This document shows, in pieces, positions 20,077-30,644 of a stretch of 35,794 bases of DNA. Origin of the DNA: Acanthamoeba castellanii str. Neff. Its lineage: Eukaryota; Discosea; Longamoebia; Acanthamoebidae. Within the stretch, counting starts at the first letter, position 1. Each line of letters starts with the position of its first letter. The notes below the pieces were generated by a model. The model was not told where the DNA came from. It did no database searches and saw only the letters and a program-made list of their open reading frames with translations. The stretch spans positions 111,954-147,747 of the forward strand of contig NW_004457343.1 of the NCBI RefSeq assembly GCF_000313135.1. Reading direction: 5' to 3'. The translations under genes were made by a program, and so were the position numbers.

Positions 20077-22355
20077 GGGCGGCATGGCCGCGCAGATCCC
20101 CATCAAAAACGACCCCGTACATACCACTACTCCAGGCCCCTGCTTTTCTTCTTCTTGCACTCACCAACGCGCTTCTCGTGTGTGTCGTGTGTGTCGTGTG
20201 TGTCGTGTGCAGCAAGCGAATGAGGAAGCGATGAAGAAGGTGCGGGAGGACAAGGAGCGCGAGGTGAAGGCCGGGCATGACGGCACGTGGGTGGCCCACC
20301 CCGGCCTCGTGCCCGTGGCCAAGGAGATCTTCGACGCCCACATGAAGGCGCCCAACCAGATCAACACCGCCCGGCGCGACGAGGCCAAGGTCGCCGCGGC
20401 CGACCTCCTGCGCGTGCCGCAGGGCAACATCACCGAGAAGGGCCTGCGGCACAACGTGTCGGTCGGTCTGCAGTACCTGGAGTCGTGGCTGCGCGGGCAG
20501 GGCTGCGTGCCCATCTTCAACCTCATGGAGGACGCCGCCACCGCCGAGATCTCACGCATGCAGGTCTGGAGCTGGCTCCGCCACCAAGGTACTCACCGCA
20601 CACACCGCACACGCGCACGAGCAATGTGTTGAGTTGTGTGTGCGTGTGCGCAGCGCCGGTGACGTGGAGCGACGGCAAGAAGAAGGAGCTGTCGCGCGAC
20701 ACGCTGTCAAAGGTGTTGGAGGAGGAGCTGGGCAAGGTGTACAAGCAGATCGGCAAGAAGGCCTACGACGAGAGCAAGTTCAAGCTAGCCTCCAAGCTCT
20801 TCATCGACATGTGCACCTCTTCCAAGCCGCCCGAGTTCCTCACTTCCTACGCATACCCATTCATCATCGACCCCAGGTTCGTGTGCGGTCGTGTGTGTGC
20901 GTATGCGTGTGTGCGGTTGGCTGACGTGTGCGTGCGTCGTGTGGACAGCCTGACGCGTCACATGGTGGCGGATGGGCAGCTGATGAACGGCCAGGAGGAG
21001 AGCAACTTCTGGCTCGAGGTCGAGGACGTCAGGCGCTGGTGGCAGGACGAGCGCTGGGCCGACACCGTCCGCCACTACTCGCCCGGTACGTTCAACGCTC
21101 AACCCAAGAGGTCTCTGACGTGTGATGACGTCATCTCACACGAACACCTCAATGTGCGCGTGTGCATGTGCGTGTGCCTCGTATCTGCCGCGTGTCGCGT
21201 GTGTCATGTGCTTGCAGAGGACGTGGTGCGTCAGCGAGGCACGCTGCAGCAGGACTACGCGTCGAACCAGACGGCCAAGAAGGCATGGAAGCTGTTCTCG
21301 CACCTGCGGGAGACCAAGGGCTACTCGCACACCTTCGGAGCGCTCGACCCGGTCCAGGTCATCTCCATGGCGCCCTACCTCTCCACCGTCTACGTCAGCG
21401 GCTGGCAGTGCTCGTCCACGGCCTCCACCTCCAACGACCCCGGTACACGCTCTCTGGAATGTAGTACATTCCTGCCATTTTTGGCTTACCCCACATTCCA
21501 CATACATGTAGGCCTGATCTGGCTGATTACCCGATGGACACGGTCCCCAACAAGGTCGACCACCTCTTCCGCGCGCAGGTCTTCCACGACCGCAAGCAGA
21601 GGTAAGTCGCGGGTCTGGAATGTGGCTCGGAATGTGCTGAAATGTGGTCTGACTGTACGGAATGTGTGGGTGTGTGGTACATAGGCACGCACGATTCATG
21701 ATGTCGCGCGAGGAGAGGAATGCGACGCCGCCGGTGGACTACTTCCGTCCGATTATCGCCGATGGCGACACCGGACACGGCGGCAACACCGCCATCATGA
21801 AGCTCACCAAGCTCTTCATCGGTAAAGCCCATGACTTCTCGCCATCGCCATCTCCCTCGCGTTTACTGACACACACGACACACACGACGACACACACACA
21901 ACCCACGGCACTCGCAGAGCGTGGAGCGGCTGGCGTTCACTTTGAGGACCAGAAGCCCGGTACCAAGAAGTGCGGCCACCTGGCGGGCAAGGTGCTCGTG
22001 TCGACCAGGTACCCACCACCGCTTCGTTATTTCCCTTTTCTTTTCTCTTCTTCTTTTGTTTCTCACCGCAAACCGCGATGACAGGGAGCACATCGATCGG
22101 CTGGCGGCGGCGCGATTGCAGGCGGACATCATGGGCACCGACACGCTGGTGGTGAGCCGCACCGACGCCGAGGCGGCGACGCTGCTCGACTCGAACGTGG
22201 ACGAGCGCGACCACCCCTACATCCTGGGTACGCCCAACGGCGCGCTCCCCGCCCTCAACGATCTCCTCACCGACGCCATCGCCAAGGGTGCCACCAAGGA
22301 GGACATCCAATCGTACGTCCTGGCCCTCGTATTGTGTCGTGATGTGCGTGTGTGC

Positions 22356-22386
<31 letters not shown>

Positions 22387-23462
22387 CGCGTGTGTGTGTG
22401 TGTGTGTGTTGCATGCGTGTGCGGTTGTTGACTGTGACATTGTTGTTCATGTCATAATAAGGTTGACGGAGAAATGGATGGAAGAGGCGCAGCTGAGCAC
22501 CTACCACGAAGCCGTGGCCAACCACCTCCAGAACGAGAAACGCGACGCTGCCGTACGTGACACACACATACACACACACACAACGGCACGTGCGCAGCGG
22601 CTAATGATCGGCGCGGGCCACACACAGTCGTATCTGAAGGAGTGGGAGAAGGCGAGGAAGCTGGGCCACTCCAAGGCCAGAGAGCTGGCGAAGGACCTGG
22701 GCGTCAGCCTCCCCTGGTGCTGGGACAAGCCCCGCACCCGCGAGGGCTACTACCGCCTCCAAAACGGCATCCCCGTCAGCATTGGTACTTTTTTTATGAT
22801 TTATTTTTTATTATGTTATTTGTTATTTATTTGTTATTGTTGTTTATTGATAAATTTATTAACAAAAAAAAACAGATCGTGCGATTGCGTTCCGGCCGTA
22901 CGCGGATCTGCTGTGGATGGAGACGTCGGTGCCGCACCTGAAGGACGCGAAGGAGTTCGCCGAGGGCGTGAAGCGGGTCTACCCGAACGCCATGCTGGCC
23001 TACAACCTGTCGCCCTCGTTCAACTGGTCGGCCCACGGCATGACCGACAGCGACATCGAGAACTACACCAAGCAGCTCGCCTCCTACGGCTTTGTCTGGC
23101 AGTTCATCACCGTCGCTGGTACCCTCTTCCTACCATTCTTTATGGTTGTGCGTGTGCGTGCGGTTGAGTGTCCGTGTGCGGTGGCTAAAACGTGTGTGTC
23201 GTGTGGCACAGGGTTCCACTCGGACGGTTTGATTGCAACGCAGCTGGCGCGCGACTACGCGAAGCGCGGCATGCTGGCCTACGTGGAGCGCATCCAGCGC
23301 ACGGAGGAGCGCGAGCAGATTCCGACGCTCACCCACCAGAAGTGGAGCGGCACGCAGCTCATCGACGCCGCCGTGCAGACCATCACCGGCGGCGCCGCCT
23401 CCACTCTCTCCATGGGCAAGGGCGTCACCGAAGTCCAGTTCGGCAAGGAGAAGAGCGAGTAG
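18228..23462 (+). CDS. Bifunctional malate synthase / isocitrate lyase
   Basis: Twenty exons give about 1,136 residues. Residues 1-40 are rich in Arg/Ser/Leu and lack acids ([17 protein letters not shown]), which suits a mitochondrial leader. Malate synthase spans about 45-585: [52 protein letters not shown], and [14 protein letters not shown] with the catalytic Asp. Isocitrate lyase spans about 600-1136: [40 protein letters not shown], the signature [37 protein letters not shown]. The C-terminus (GKEKSE) has no peroxisomal SKL-type signal. Lyase splits isocitrate to succinate and glyoxylate; synthase joins glyoxylate and acetyl-CoA to malate. Exons: 18228-18347, 18449-18628, 18744-18948, 19025-19157, 19289-19413, 19526-19683, 19776-19853, 19955-20116, 20213-20588, 20654-20876, 20949-21085, 21218-21442, 21512-21601, 21685-21821, 21918-22008, 22085-22312, 22462-22552, 22628-22784, 22876-23118, 23212-23462. 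Only the 21442/21512 junction is off, by one base. Confidence 0.95.
22343..22409. repeat. Alternating purine-pyrimidine tract in intron
   Basis: About 67 bases of strict TG/CG alternation, with a central (CG)n run near 22379-22390, lie inside the intron 22313-22461. Such tracts can adopt Z-form DNA; whether this one does is unknown. Confidence 0.75.
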
Positions 23463-23600
23463 TCGTCATCATATGTGTGTCATACATATACGACCACCAC
23501 ACATGCAACATAACCCACACAACATATCATCACACATATCACACTGCAACATACTCCTCATGTTAATAAATTTGTTTTTATTTACACCCCAAAGTGGAGC

Positions 23601-26600
23601 CTAGGGCTGGTGGTGGGGCTGATGGTGGTGGCTGTCGGGCGCGGCGGAGTCGCCCATGGGCGAGGCGTAGTCGCCGCCGCCGGTGCCCTCGCCGATCCAC
23701 GAGGCGTAGTCGGGCGTGAAGACTGAGGCCGGCATGAGCTGCGTCAGCAGTTCGTTCAGGTCGGCGTCCCCCGACGGATTCGGCTTCCCCGCCACGTCCT
23801 CCTCCACCTCCTCCAGACTCACCTGTGACGACACCGAAAAAACGCATTAGCTCGCACTCGCGGTACTCGCCGCACACACCCGACCGCACACACCGCACAC
23901 GCACCTGAGTCAGGGGCGGGTGGTGCTGGTTGGTGGTCGTCGATGTGTGGTGCTGGTGCTGATGGTGCGGCGGCGGCCCGGCGTCGCCCAGCATGCGAAG
24001 GCTCGGGGGGAATCGGCCGATGTGGCTGTGGCCCATCGTCGACATGCCGCCGCCGCTGGGGCTCGACGCCGAGGCCGTGGCCGTGCCCGGGCTCGACCCG
24101 TGAAACTCGTGGAGCGAGGCGCCGCCCGGGTTCCTCGGCAGGCCCGTCATCGACAGCACCGACTTCAGAACTGTTGAGTGCGATGAGCGTGTGCGGCGTG
24201 TGCGGTGGGCGTGTGTGGCGAGCGCGTGCGGCGTGATAGGAGGGCGTACAGGCGGTGGTGTTTTGGCCGAGCCACTTGGGGAGCTGGGGCACGTGCATGG
24301 AGGAGGAGCCCAGGGTGGCTCCCACCTCCTCGATCCCGTCCACCACAATGATCGTCCAATCCGGCTGCGCTCCCCCCCCCTCCATCAGCAACCCACGACA
24401 CGACCCACGACACGACCACACGACACGACCAACGACACGACACGACACGACACGACACGACACGACACGACACGACACGACACGACACGACACGCGCGCA
24501 AGTGAGCAAGCAAGGGGTGTACGGTGAGGCGTCGGGTGGAGAAGGTCTGGAGGCGGGTGGACATGCGGACGATGGTGCCGTCCTTGCGGATGACGAGCGG
24601 GCTGAAGAGGATGATGGGCGAGAAGGGGAGGTCCTCCACGTGGGGCATAAGCTGGATCTTGGTCTTGTCGTCCGGCGCGTAGATGCCCAGCACCGAATGG
24701 CCCACCAGCTCGTCCTGCGGGCGACTGGTGTCAGCCACACACCGCACACGCACACGCACACGCACACGCACACGCACACGCACACGCACACGCACACGCA
24801 CACGCACACGCACACGCACACGCACCACCGCACACGCACACAAGAGGCACGCGTGTACGCACCACGCGATAGAGAAGGAGGTCGGCCATGGAGCGGTTGA
24901 CAAAGTAGAACACGGGCGGCACCGAATCGTCGCCAGCTGGCGGGGACCGCACCACACAAACCGGTTTGCTAGTGCGTGTTGTGTGTTGTGTGTTGTGTGT
25001 TGTGTGTGGCGATGATGACGTCAGCAACAGCATTAGCCTCAGCACGTGCGCGCAGATGATGCAATAGTGGAATGTCAAGCACGCGTACGCGATGTCGTCG
25101 ACAACAAAGGGCAGGTAGGAGGACTTGAGGTCGAAGGCCAGGAGGAACGAGAAGTGGTCCATCATCTCGCGGCAGTGGGGCAGGGCCGCGATCGGAATGT
25201 ACTGGTGCTGGGCCTGGCCACCACCCGACGGCCCCGGCTGGGTCGTGTAGGTCGACGTGGTGACCACGTGGCCCGGCGGCGGCGGCGTCGACAATGTCGA
25301 TGACGACGACGATGACGATGTCGACACGCCGGTGGTGGTGGTGGGCGGGGGCGGCGGGGAGAAGGGCGACGGCGACGAGTAGGACGGGGGCGAGGGCGAC
25401 GACGACAAGGGCGGCGGGCACGAGTAGAAGTAGGCGGTCGAGCCGGACGGCGTCGGGTGGCTCGCGAACGAGGGCGACGGCAACGGCGACGGCGACCTGG
25501 GCACGTTGCCCATCGGCGACGGACACGAAAATGGAACGCTCGCCGCCGTCGCCGTGGTCGTCGTTGATGAAGAAGACGATGATGAAGACGATGAAGATAA
25601 TGGAGAGTCCGCGGCGGCGGGGGTGTTGTTGATGTTGTTGTTTTGGTTGGACTTGAGCTGGTTGACCTCTTGCCGCAGGCTTTCGACGGTGTTGGAGAGC
25701 AGGCGGACCTGGTCGAGCAGGAACGAGACGGCGCTGCTCAGGAGCTCCTTCTCGTTCTGTCGCTCCTGCTGCTGCTGCTGCTGCTGATGCGGCCCGGCCT
25801 GGGGCTGGCCCGCGGGCACCGAGCCAAACTGCGGCGGTTGCAGCTGCGGCTGCGGCTCGTGTGCTGACGACGGCGGCGGCGGCGGCTGTGGCGGTTGCGA
25901 GTGCGAGTGCGGTGGCGGCTGGTGAGGGTGCGGTTGTGATGGTGATGATCGCGATGACGCCGATGAAGAAGATGAAGAAGAGGAGGACGACGACGATGCT
26001 GAAGGTGATGGTGATGGTGATGGTGAGGGGGCAACGAACTTCTGGTCCACTGGTCCTGCACAGAAAAATGTTAGGCACGACACACGACACACACGACACA
26101 CACGACGGTACCGTCGATGCGAGCTCGCTTCCGGCTGGGCTCGTTTTGTGGTTTGGCGGGTGGTGCGGCCGTCGCGGCGGTGGTCGTGGTCGTGGTGGCC
26201 GTCGCGGCCGCGGCGGCCGGTGCTGCAGCAGGGTTCTTCTTGGGGCGCCCGGCCTTCTTCCGCTCCACGTCGACGCACTGGTCCGCCTTCCCCATCTCCA
26301 CGCACTTCTTACATGGCCGCCCCCTGTGCCAAAAATATTACGATTAAATAAATTATTAAAAGTACTTTTTCCAGGTTGCCACACCGTACAAGATTAATTA
26401 TCAATTATAATTATATTGTCAATTAAATTTCTAGATAAAATTAAATGGGAAAAAAATCGATGGGAGGAGCCGTCCGTACTCGTCGCAGGCGGTGTGGGCC
26501 TTCTTGCAGGGCAGGCACGCTTGCTTGACCTTGGCCGCGGCGGCGGCTTTGGCTTGATCGCTGGCGATGGTGGAATTAAAATGCGCATGCGGGTCGGCCG

Positions 26601-26748
26601 ATGCGACGGCTGCAAACAGCGAAGATAGCGGGTAGTTGCCACCGGGTGGCCCAACGCCACCAACCGCCGGATGAGGGGCGAGGCCCACGTAAGGGGGTGG
26701 ACCAGGTGCAAGCGGCGGAAATGCACCCCGCCAGTTTCGTCCCTCCAT
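23601..26748 (-). CDS. Zn2Cys6 + PAS transcription factor, ERT1/RDS2-like
   Basis: Exons are 26748-26480, 26323-26112, 26055-24863, 24714-24523, 24364-24250, 24170-23905 and 23822-23601, all in phase, about 822 residues. A 51-base in-frame stretch near 24966-25017 may be a further intron. The zinc cluster is C-LP-C-KKAHTA-C-DEGRP-C-KK-C-VEMGKADQ-C, all six Cys present, and it is split by intron 1 after the third Cys. An AT-hook-like basic stretch follows (KKAGRPKK). Then come Ser/Pro/Gln-rich tracts and a heptad coil (DQVRLLSNTVESLRQEVNQL), which suggests a dimer. A PAS-like region has LPFVVDDIAYACLTF, VFYFVNRSMADLLLYRV and DELVGHSVLGIYAPDD. The cluster and PAS region resemble fungal ERT1, RDS2 and AcuK, regulators of gluconeogenesis and non-fermentable carbon use. 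The gene is convergent with the glyoxylate enzyme, stop codons 138 bases apart. Regulation of that neighbour is inferred only. Confidence 0.82.
24432..24494. repeat. CACGA pentanucleotide array in intron
   Basis: About 12 perfect copies of CACGA lie inside the intron 24365-24522 of the transcription-factor gene, after several degenerate copies to the left. Confidence 0.9.
24744..24823. repeat. CACACG hexanucleotide array in intron
   Basis: About 13 near-perfect copies of CACACG lie inside the intron 24715-24862 of the same gene. Confidence 0.9.
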
Positions 26749-26906
26749 CAATCAAACCAATCTTTTGACGATAGCCCCGCAATAAATAAATCAATTGATG
26801 AGTTTTCCTTCTTTTGTCGACCCTTTTTTTGTTTTTAATCTCATAATCCAAAAAAAAGACAAAATCGTCAAATTCTGATTGCTTCGAATTACATCTTGAT
26901 CGAGAG
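26749..26906. promoter_or_regulatory. Shared promoter region of the divergent factor and SHQ1 genes
   Basis: Only 158 AT-rich bases separate the two divergent start codons, with A and T runs near 26824-26861. Both promoters must lie here or overlap the neighbouring 5' ends. No clear TATA box is seen. Confidence 0.5.
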
Positions 26907-29900
26907 ATGATCACGCCACTCTTTGATGTCTCGCAAGATGACAAGTACGTGGTGCTGGAGATTCGTGTGCCCTACATGAAGGCTTCGACCTTTGACTACT
27001 ACATCATCGGATCGGAATTCAAATTCTACGCCAAGCCCTACTTCCTCCGCTTGACGTTCCCCCATCCGCTGGATGAGGAGGGAGGCCACGAGAAGCTTGC
27101 CTACGACATCTCGAATGGCATCCTCACCGTCCATCTGCCCAAGGCCACCCCTGGCCAATTTTTCGAGAACCTGGGCATGATCACCCAATTGCTGGCCAAG
27201 AAGAAGCCCGTACTTTCCACCGCCCCCGTGCAAATCGTCTCCTCCGGTATGTGGACCGCCATCGAGCATCATCATCACCATCTCTTCGTGATTAAATCAC
27301 TCCAATCTGCATTTCAAAATTATGATGTAATTCCCATTGTGATCCAGGCGAGGAAGGAACAGGAGAGGAGGAATTTGAGGAAGAGGAGGAAGAGGAGGAA
27401 ATCGACATGGAGGTGGAGCAAACACCCGCTCCCGAGCTGGTGCGCTGTGGCCTCCCTCTCTTTTTTGCTGGTGCCTGCTGAACTGAGCGATTGAGCTCAA
27501 CGGCCTGATCACCATCACCATCACCATCACCATCACCATCACCATCACCATCACCATCACCATCACCATCACCATCACCATCACCATCACCATCACCATC
27601 ACCATCACCATCACCATCACCATCACCATCACCATCACCATCACCATCACCATCACCATCACCATCACCATCACCATCACCATCACCATCACCATCACCA
27701 TCACCACCACCGTACAGGAGATGCTCAAGGGCGTTCGTTATGGATTCAACAACCAGTACAGCGGCCTCTTCTCGCAGATCCAGGAGGAGGTGCGCTCACA
27801 CTGCAACAAGCTCAACGCACAGCTGCTCTCCGCGCCAGCGATCTCCAACAGGCCGGGACCACTGCAGTGTTGCGCGCCACTCACGCTTACTTTCGTCTGC
27901 AGACGTCAGAGATCGTGGAGCTGCCCTGTCCCGACACCACTCCCGCCAGCGAACGGCGAGAGCTGCGGATACTGACCGAGGACGACAAGTTTGACCCCGA
28001 ACACTACATGTATGTTACGATCGACGGTGACACATACACGACACACACGACACACGACACACGACACACGCACACCCGGGCATGCGCTGAAACGGGTGGC
28101 GCCCTAGGGCCGATTTTGTGATGGATGAGACGATCAAGGAGCTCATCCAGTTCGAACCGCATTGGATCCACGAGAAGCGGAGATACCGGGAGCTCAAGCG
28201 GCAACACTTTGGTCAGCGGGCCGCGGCGACAGGCGAACAGCAACCCGCCGCTGCCGCCGCTCTAGACAACGATGACGACGACGCGTCGACTGAGAATGAG
28301 AAAGAAGATGATGAGCAGGAGAAGAAGCAGAGTGCGGTGGTCGAGAAGCTCGAAGTTCGACCGTCCTCTGCGGCTCCGCGCATCATCATGCTCAAGACCA
28401 ACAAGGAGAAGGAAGACGAAGAGCGCAAGGCAGCGGCGGCTGCGAAGAAGAACGAAAGCGAAGCGACGTCGTCGTCGGCGTCCCACCTGCAGCCGTTCCC
28501 CTTTGGTGGCGGCGGATCGCGGCCGCTCGTGCAGGAGATAGGCCCCGGAGGCTACAGGCCCGCCGCGTCGTCAACTCTGCGTCCGCTCATTCAGGAAATC
28601 GTACGTCTGCCAGCCCGCACCGCAAACAATCCACCGAGCTTCGACTTACGCCCGCGTGTCGTGCGCGCTGTGTGCTGCGTGCCTCTGCGTAGTCATCCAC
28701 ATCAGCGGCCGAAGAGGGGGATGAGGACAAGGAGGACGAGATCATCGACGTGGCGCGGGAGATGAAGGCCGTGAGCATCAAGCGTATCACCGGCGACCAG
28801 CCAGCTTCTTCTTCATCGTCTTCTTCTTCTTCGTCGTCGTCGTCCACTTCGGCCCCTGTCCAACTCCAAATTCAGCCCAAAGCCGGCAGCGCTGGTCCTT
28901 CCCTTCCGTCGGGCTTCATTCTTTCCTCGTCGTCTTCATCTTCGTCATCATCATCCTCCTCCTCTTCATCTTCTTCTACTACTACTACTCCCTCGTCTCT
29001 GATCATGGAGATCGATGCCAAGAAAGAGGCGGCCCCCATCGTCGTCCAACAGGAGCAGCCCTCCGCTTCGCTGCCGGCCGAGGTCACGGGCATCACCGCT
29101 GCCTCCTCCGCCACTGCCACTTCCGTCGCAGCAGCCGCTGCGTCGACAAGCGCCACCACGAGTTCGACGCCGTTGTCGCCTTTCGCGTCGATGTCGTTCG
29201 ACGTGCCGAGCCCCCACCAGCGGGGCGAGGGCTTCCCCTTCTCCCCGCAATCGCCGTCTGCGCCTCTCACCTCCTCCGCCTCGCTGCCCACGTCGCCGTT
29301 CACCTTCAGCTCGCCCGGCGCCGCCACCCAGGTGCCGCCTGCCCTGGTCTTTGGCGCGGCGCCGGCGCCGACGACAACGACGACACCAGCGGCCCCGGCG
29401 GCCACGCCGCTGGCCAAGCCGGCTGCCCCATCGCTGGTACAGGCTGCGGTCGCGAAGCGAGCGCCGAAGCGCGAGGGCAAGGGCAAGACGCGCCCGGCCA
29501 AGAGCAAGGAGCAGGTAAAGGAGGAGATGAAGATGCGAAGCGCGATCGAGGAGAAGGTGATCGAGTGGACGCAGGACGAGAAGGAGACCATGCTCCGACT
29601 GCCGCGAAAAGAGTGTACGCGTGTCACGTATCACACACACACACACACACACACGCACAACCTGAGCAAGCGCTCACCTTGCGCTCGGTCTCTACAGACC
29701 TTCTGGAGAACGAGAAGGCCACCTTGTTGGGACTCATTGACCTCGTCTTCGCCTATGCCTACAACCAGAGGACCACCATGGTACGCTGGCTGTTCGTCAT
29801 CGACACACACACACAAGTAACTGTTGGCTGACCACGCACACACAGGACGAGCCAACGTGCGAGTCGGACTGGACGATCACCAACATCAGCCCGACGCTGA

Positions 29901-30644
29901 GCTGGCTCGAGACCTTCGGCGGCATCGGTCAGACGCTCACGGCGTGCGTGCGACGATCCCTCGTCTACCCGCTCTACAGGTACACGCCCCGCAGTCCCTC
30001 CCCCTCCCATCAACCGGCACTGCCCTGCTCTGATCTCGGCTCTTGATCGAGCTCAGATATAGATCGTTTGATCGATCTAATCAACGATCATGATCCGTCA
30101 GCACTGATTCTCACACTGTTCTGTTGTTGCCTCTGTTGCTGTGTTGATGGCTAGGCACTGGGGACTGGCCCAGACGGTGATGGCGGATGTGGTGACGATC
30201 TTCTCCATGGGCAAGCGAAGCGTGTTGCGCGCCCTGCTGGGGGTGAAGCGCATCCTCGACCGATCCGACCCGCGCTTCTACCACTGCAAGCTGTTTGTCG
30301 ACGACTATTGCGTTTGGCTCCAGGCCTACAGGTACGACACGCTCTCTCTGTTCTGTTTTGCTGCGTGCTTGGCTGCTGTTATGTTGTTTCCAGGGAGATG
30401 TCTACATATGGTCAAACGTTACAAGTGGTCACTTTCCATAACGGATTACACCCATCAACCCTCTTTTGCGCCTGGTGTGTGTCATAGCAACCATCGTCTG
30501 CGCTCTCTCTGTGGCAAGATCAAGGAGGCGGTGGAGCTCTTCGACAAGGAGGACGTCGAGTGGCCGCTCGACGAGCTCGAGCGTGAGGCCCCCGAGATGG
30601 TCATGGATGTCGAGCCCGACGAGGAAGCACCTCAGCATCTCTGA
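26907..30644 (+). CDS. SHQ1: H/ACA snoRNP assembly factor SHQ1
   Basis: Exons fit 26907-27246, 27348-27439, 27718-27789, 27903-28009, 28108-28600, 28693-29614, 29698-29780, 29846-29979, 30155-30331, 30394-30424 and 30519-30644, about 858 residues. The last two joins are the least sure. The N-terminal CS-like domain opens MITPLFDVSQDDKYVVLEIR, as in SHQ1, and includes SEFKFYAKPYFLRLTFPHPL. The C-terminal SHQ1 domain includes YLLENEKATLLGLIDLVFAY, WTITNISPTLSWLETF, SLVYPLYRHWGLAQTV, and DPRFYHCKLFVDDYCVWLQA. SHQ1 shields the pseudouridine synthase dyskerin/Cbf5 before it joins H/ACA RNPs. Between the domains lie acidic tracts and a long Ser/Ala/Pro-rich insert (about 28,200-29,500), which makes it much longer than the human protein (about 580). 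Intron 2 contains a 198-base CACCAT array. Confidence 0.92.
27508..27705. repeat. ATCACC hexanucleotide array, about 33 copies, in SHQ1 intron
   Basis: A pure array of 198 bases lies between the donor at 27440 and the acceptor ending at 27717. Because the period is six, long frames stay open through it on both strands (His-His, Ile-Thr or Val-Met repeats). These are not evidence of coding: flanking exons join in phase without it. Confidence 0.95.

Noticed and set aside
22210..22235. Possible donor GGGTACG inside the lyase exon
   Set aside because: The frame continues through it and gives the expected lyase sequence [17 protein letters not shown], so no intron is needed.
24432..24823. Possible CRISPR-like array
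   Set aside because: The units are 5 or 6 bases with no spacers, in introns of a eukaryotic gene; these are microsatellites.
24731..26305. A single 524-residue protein on the minus strand
   Set aside because: Its first part is out of frame with the zinc cluster and its last part reads through an intron repeat; only the middle belongs to the transcription factor exon.
23601..26748. Fungal contamination as source of the Zn2Cys6 gene
   Set aside because: It sits between two non-fungal-looking genes, with the same intron style, donor sequences and intron repeats as the rest of the window.
27297..27728. Minus-strand frame encoding a Val-Met repeat protein
   Set aside because: It is only the ATCACC intron array read on the other strand; no start context, no homology, and the SHQ1 exons on both sides splice across it.
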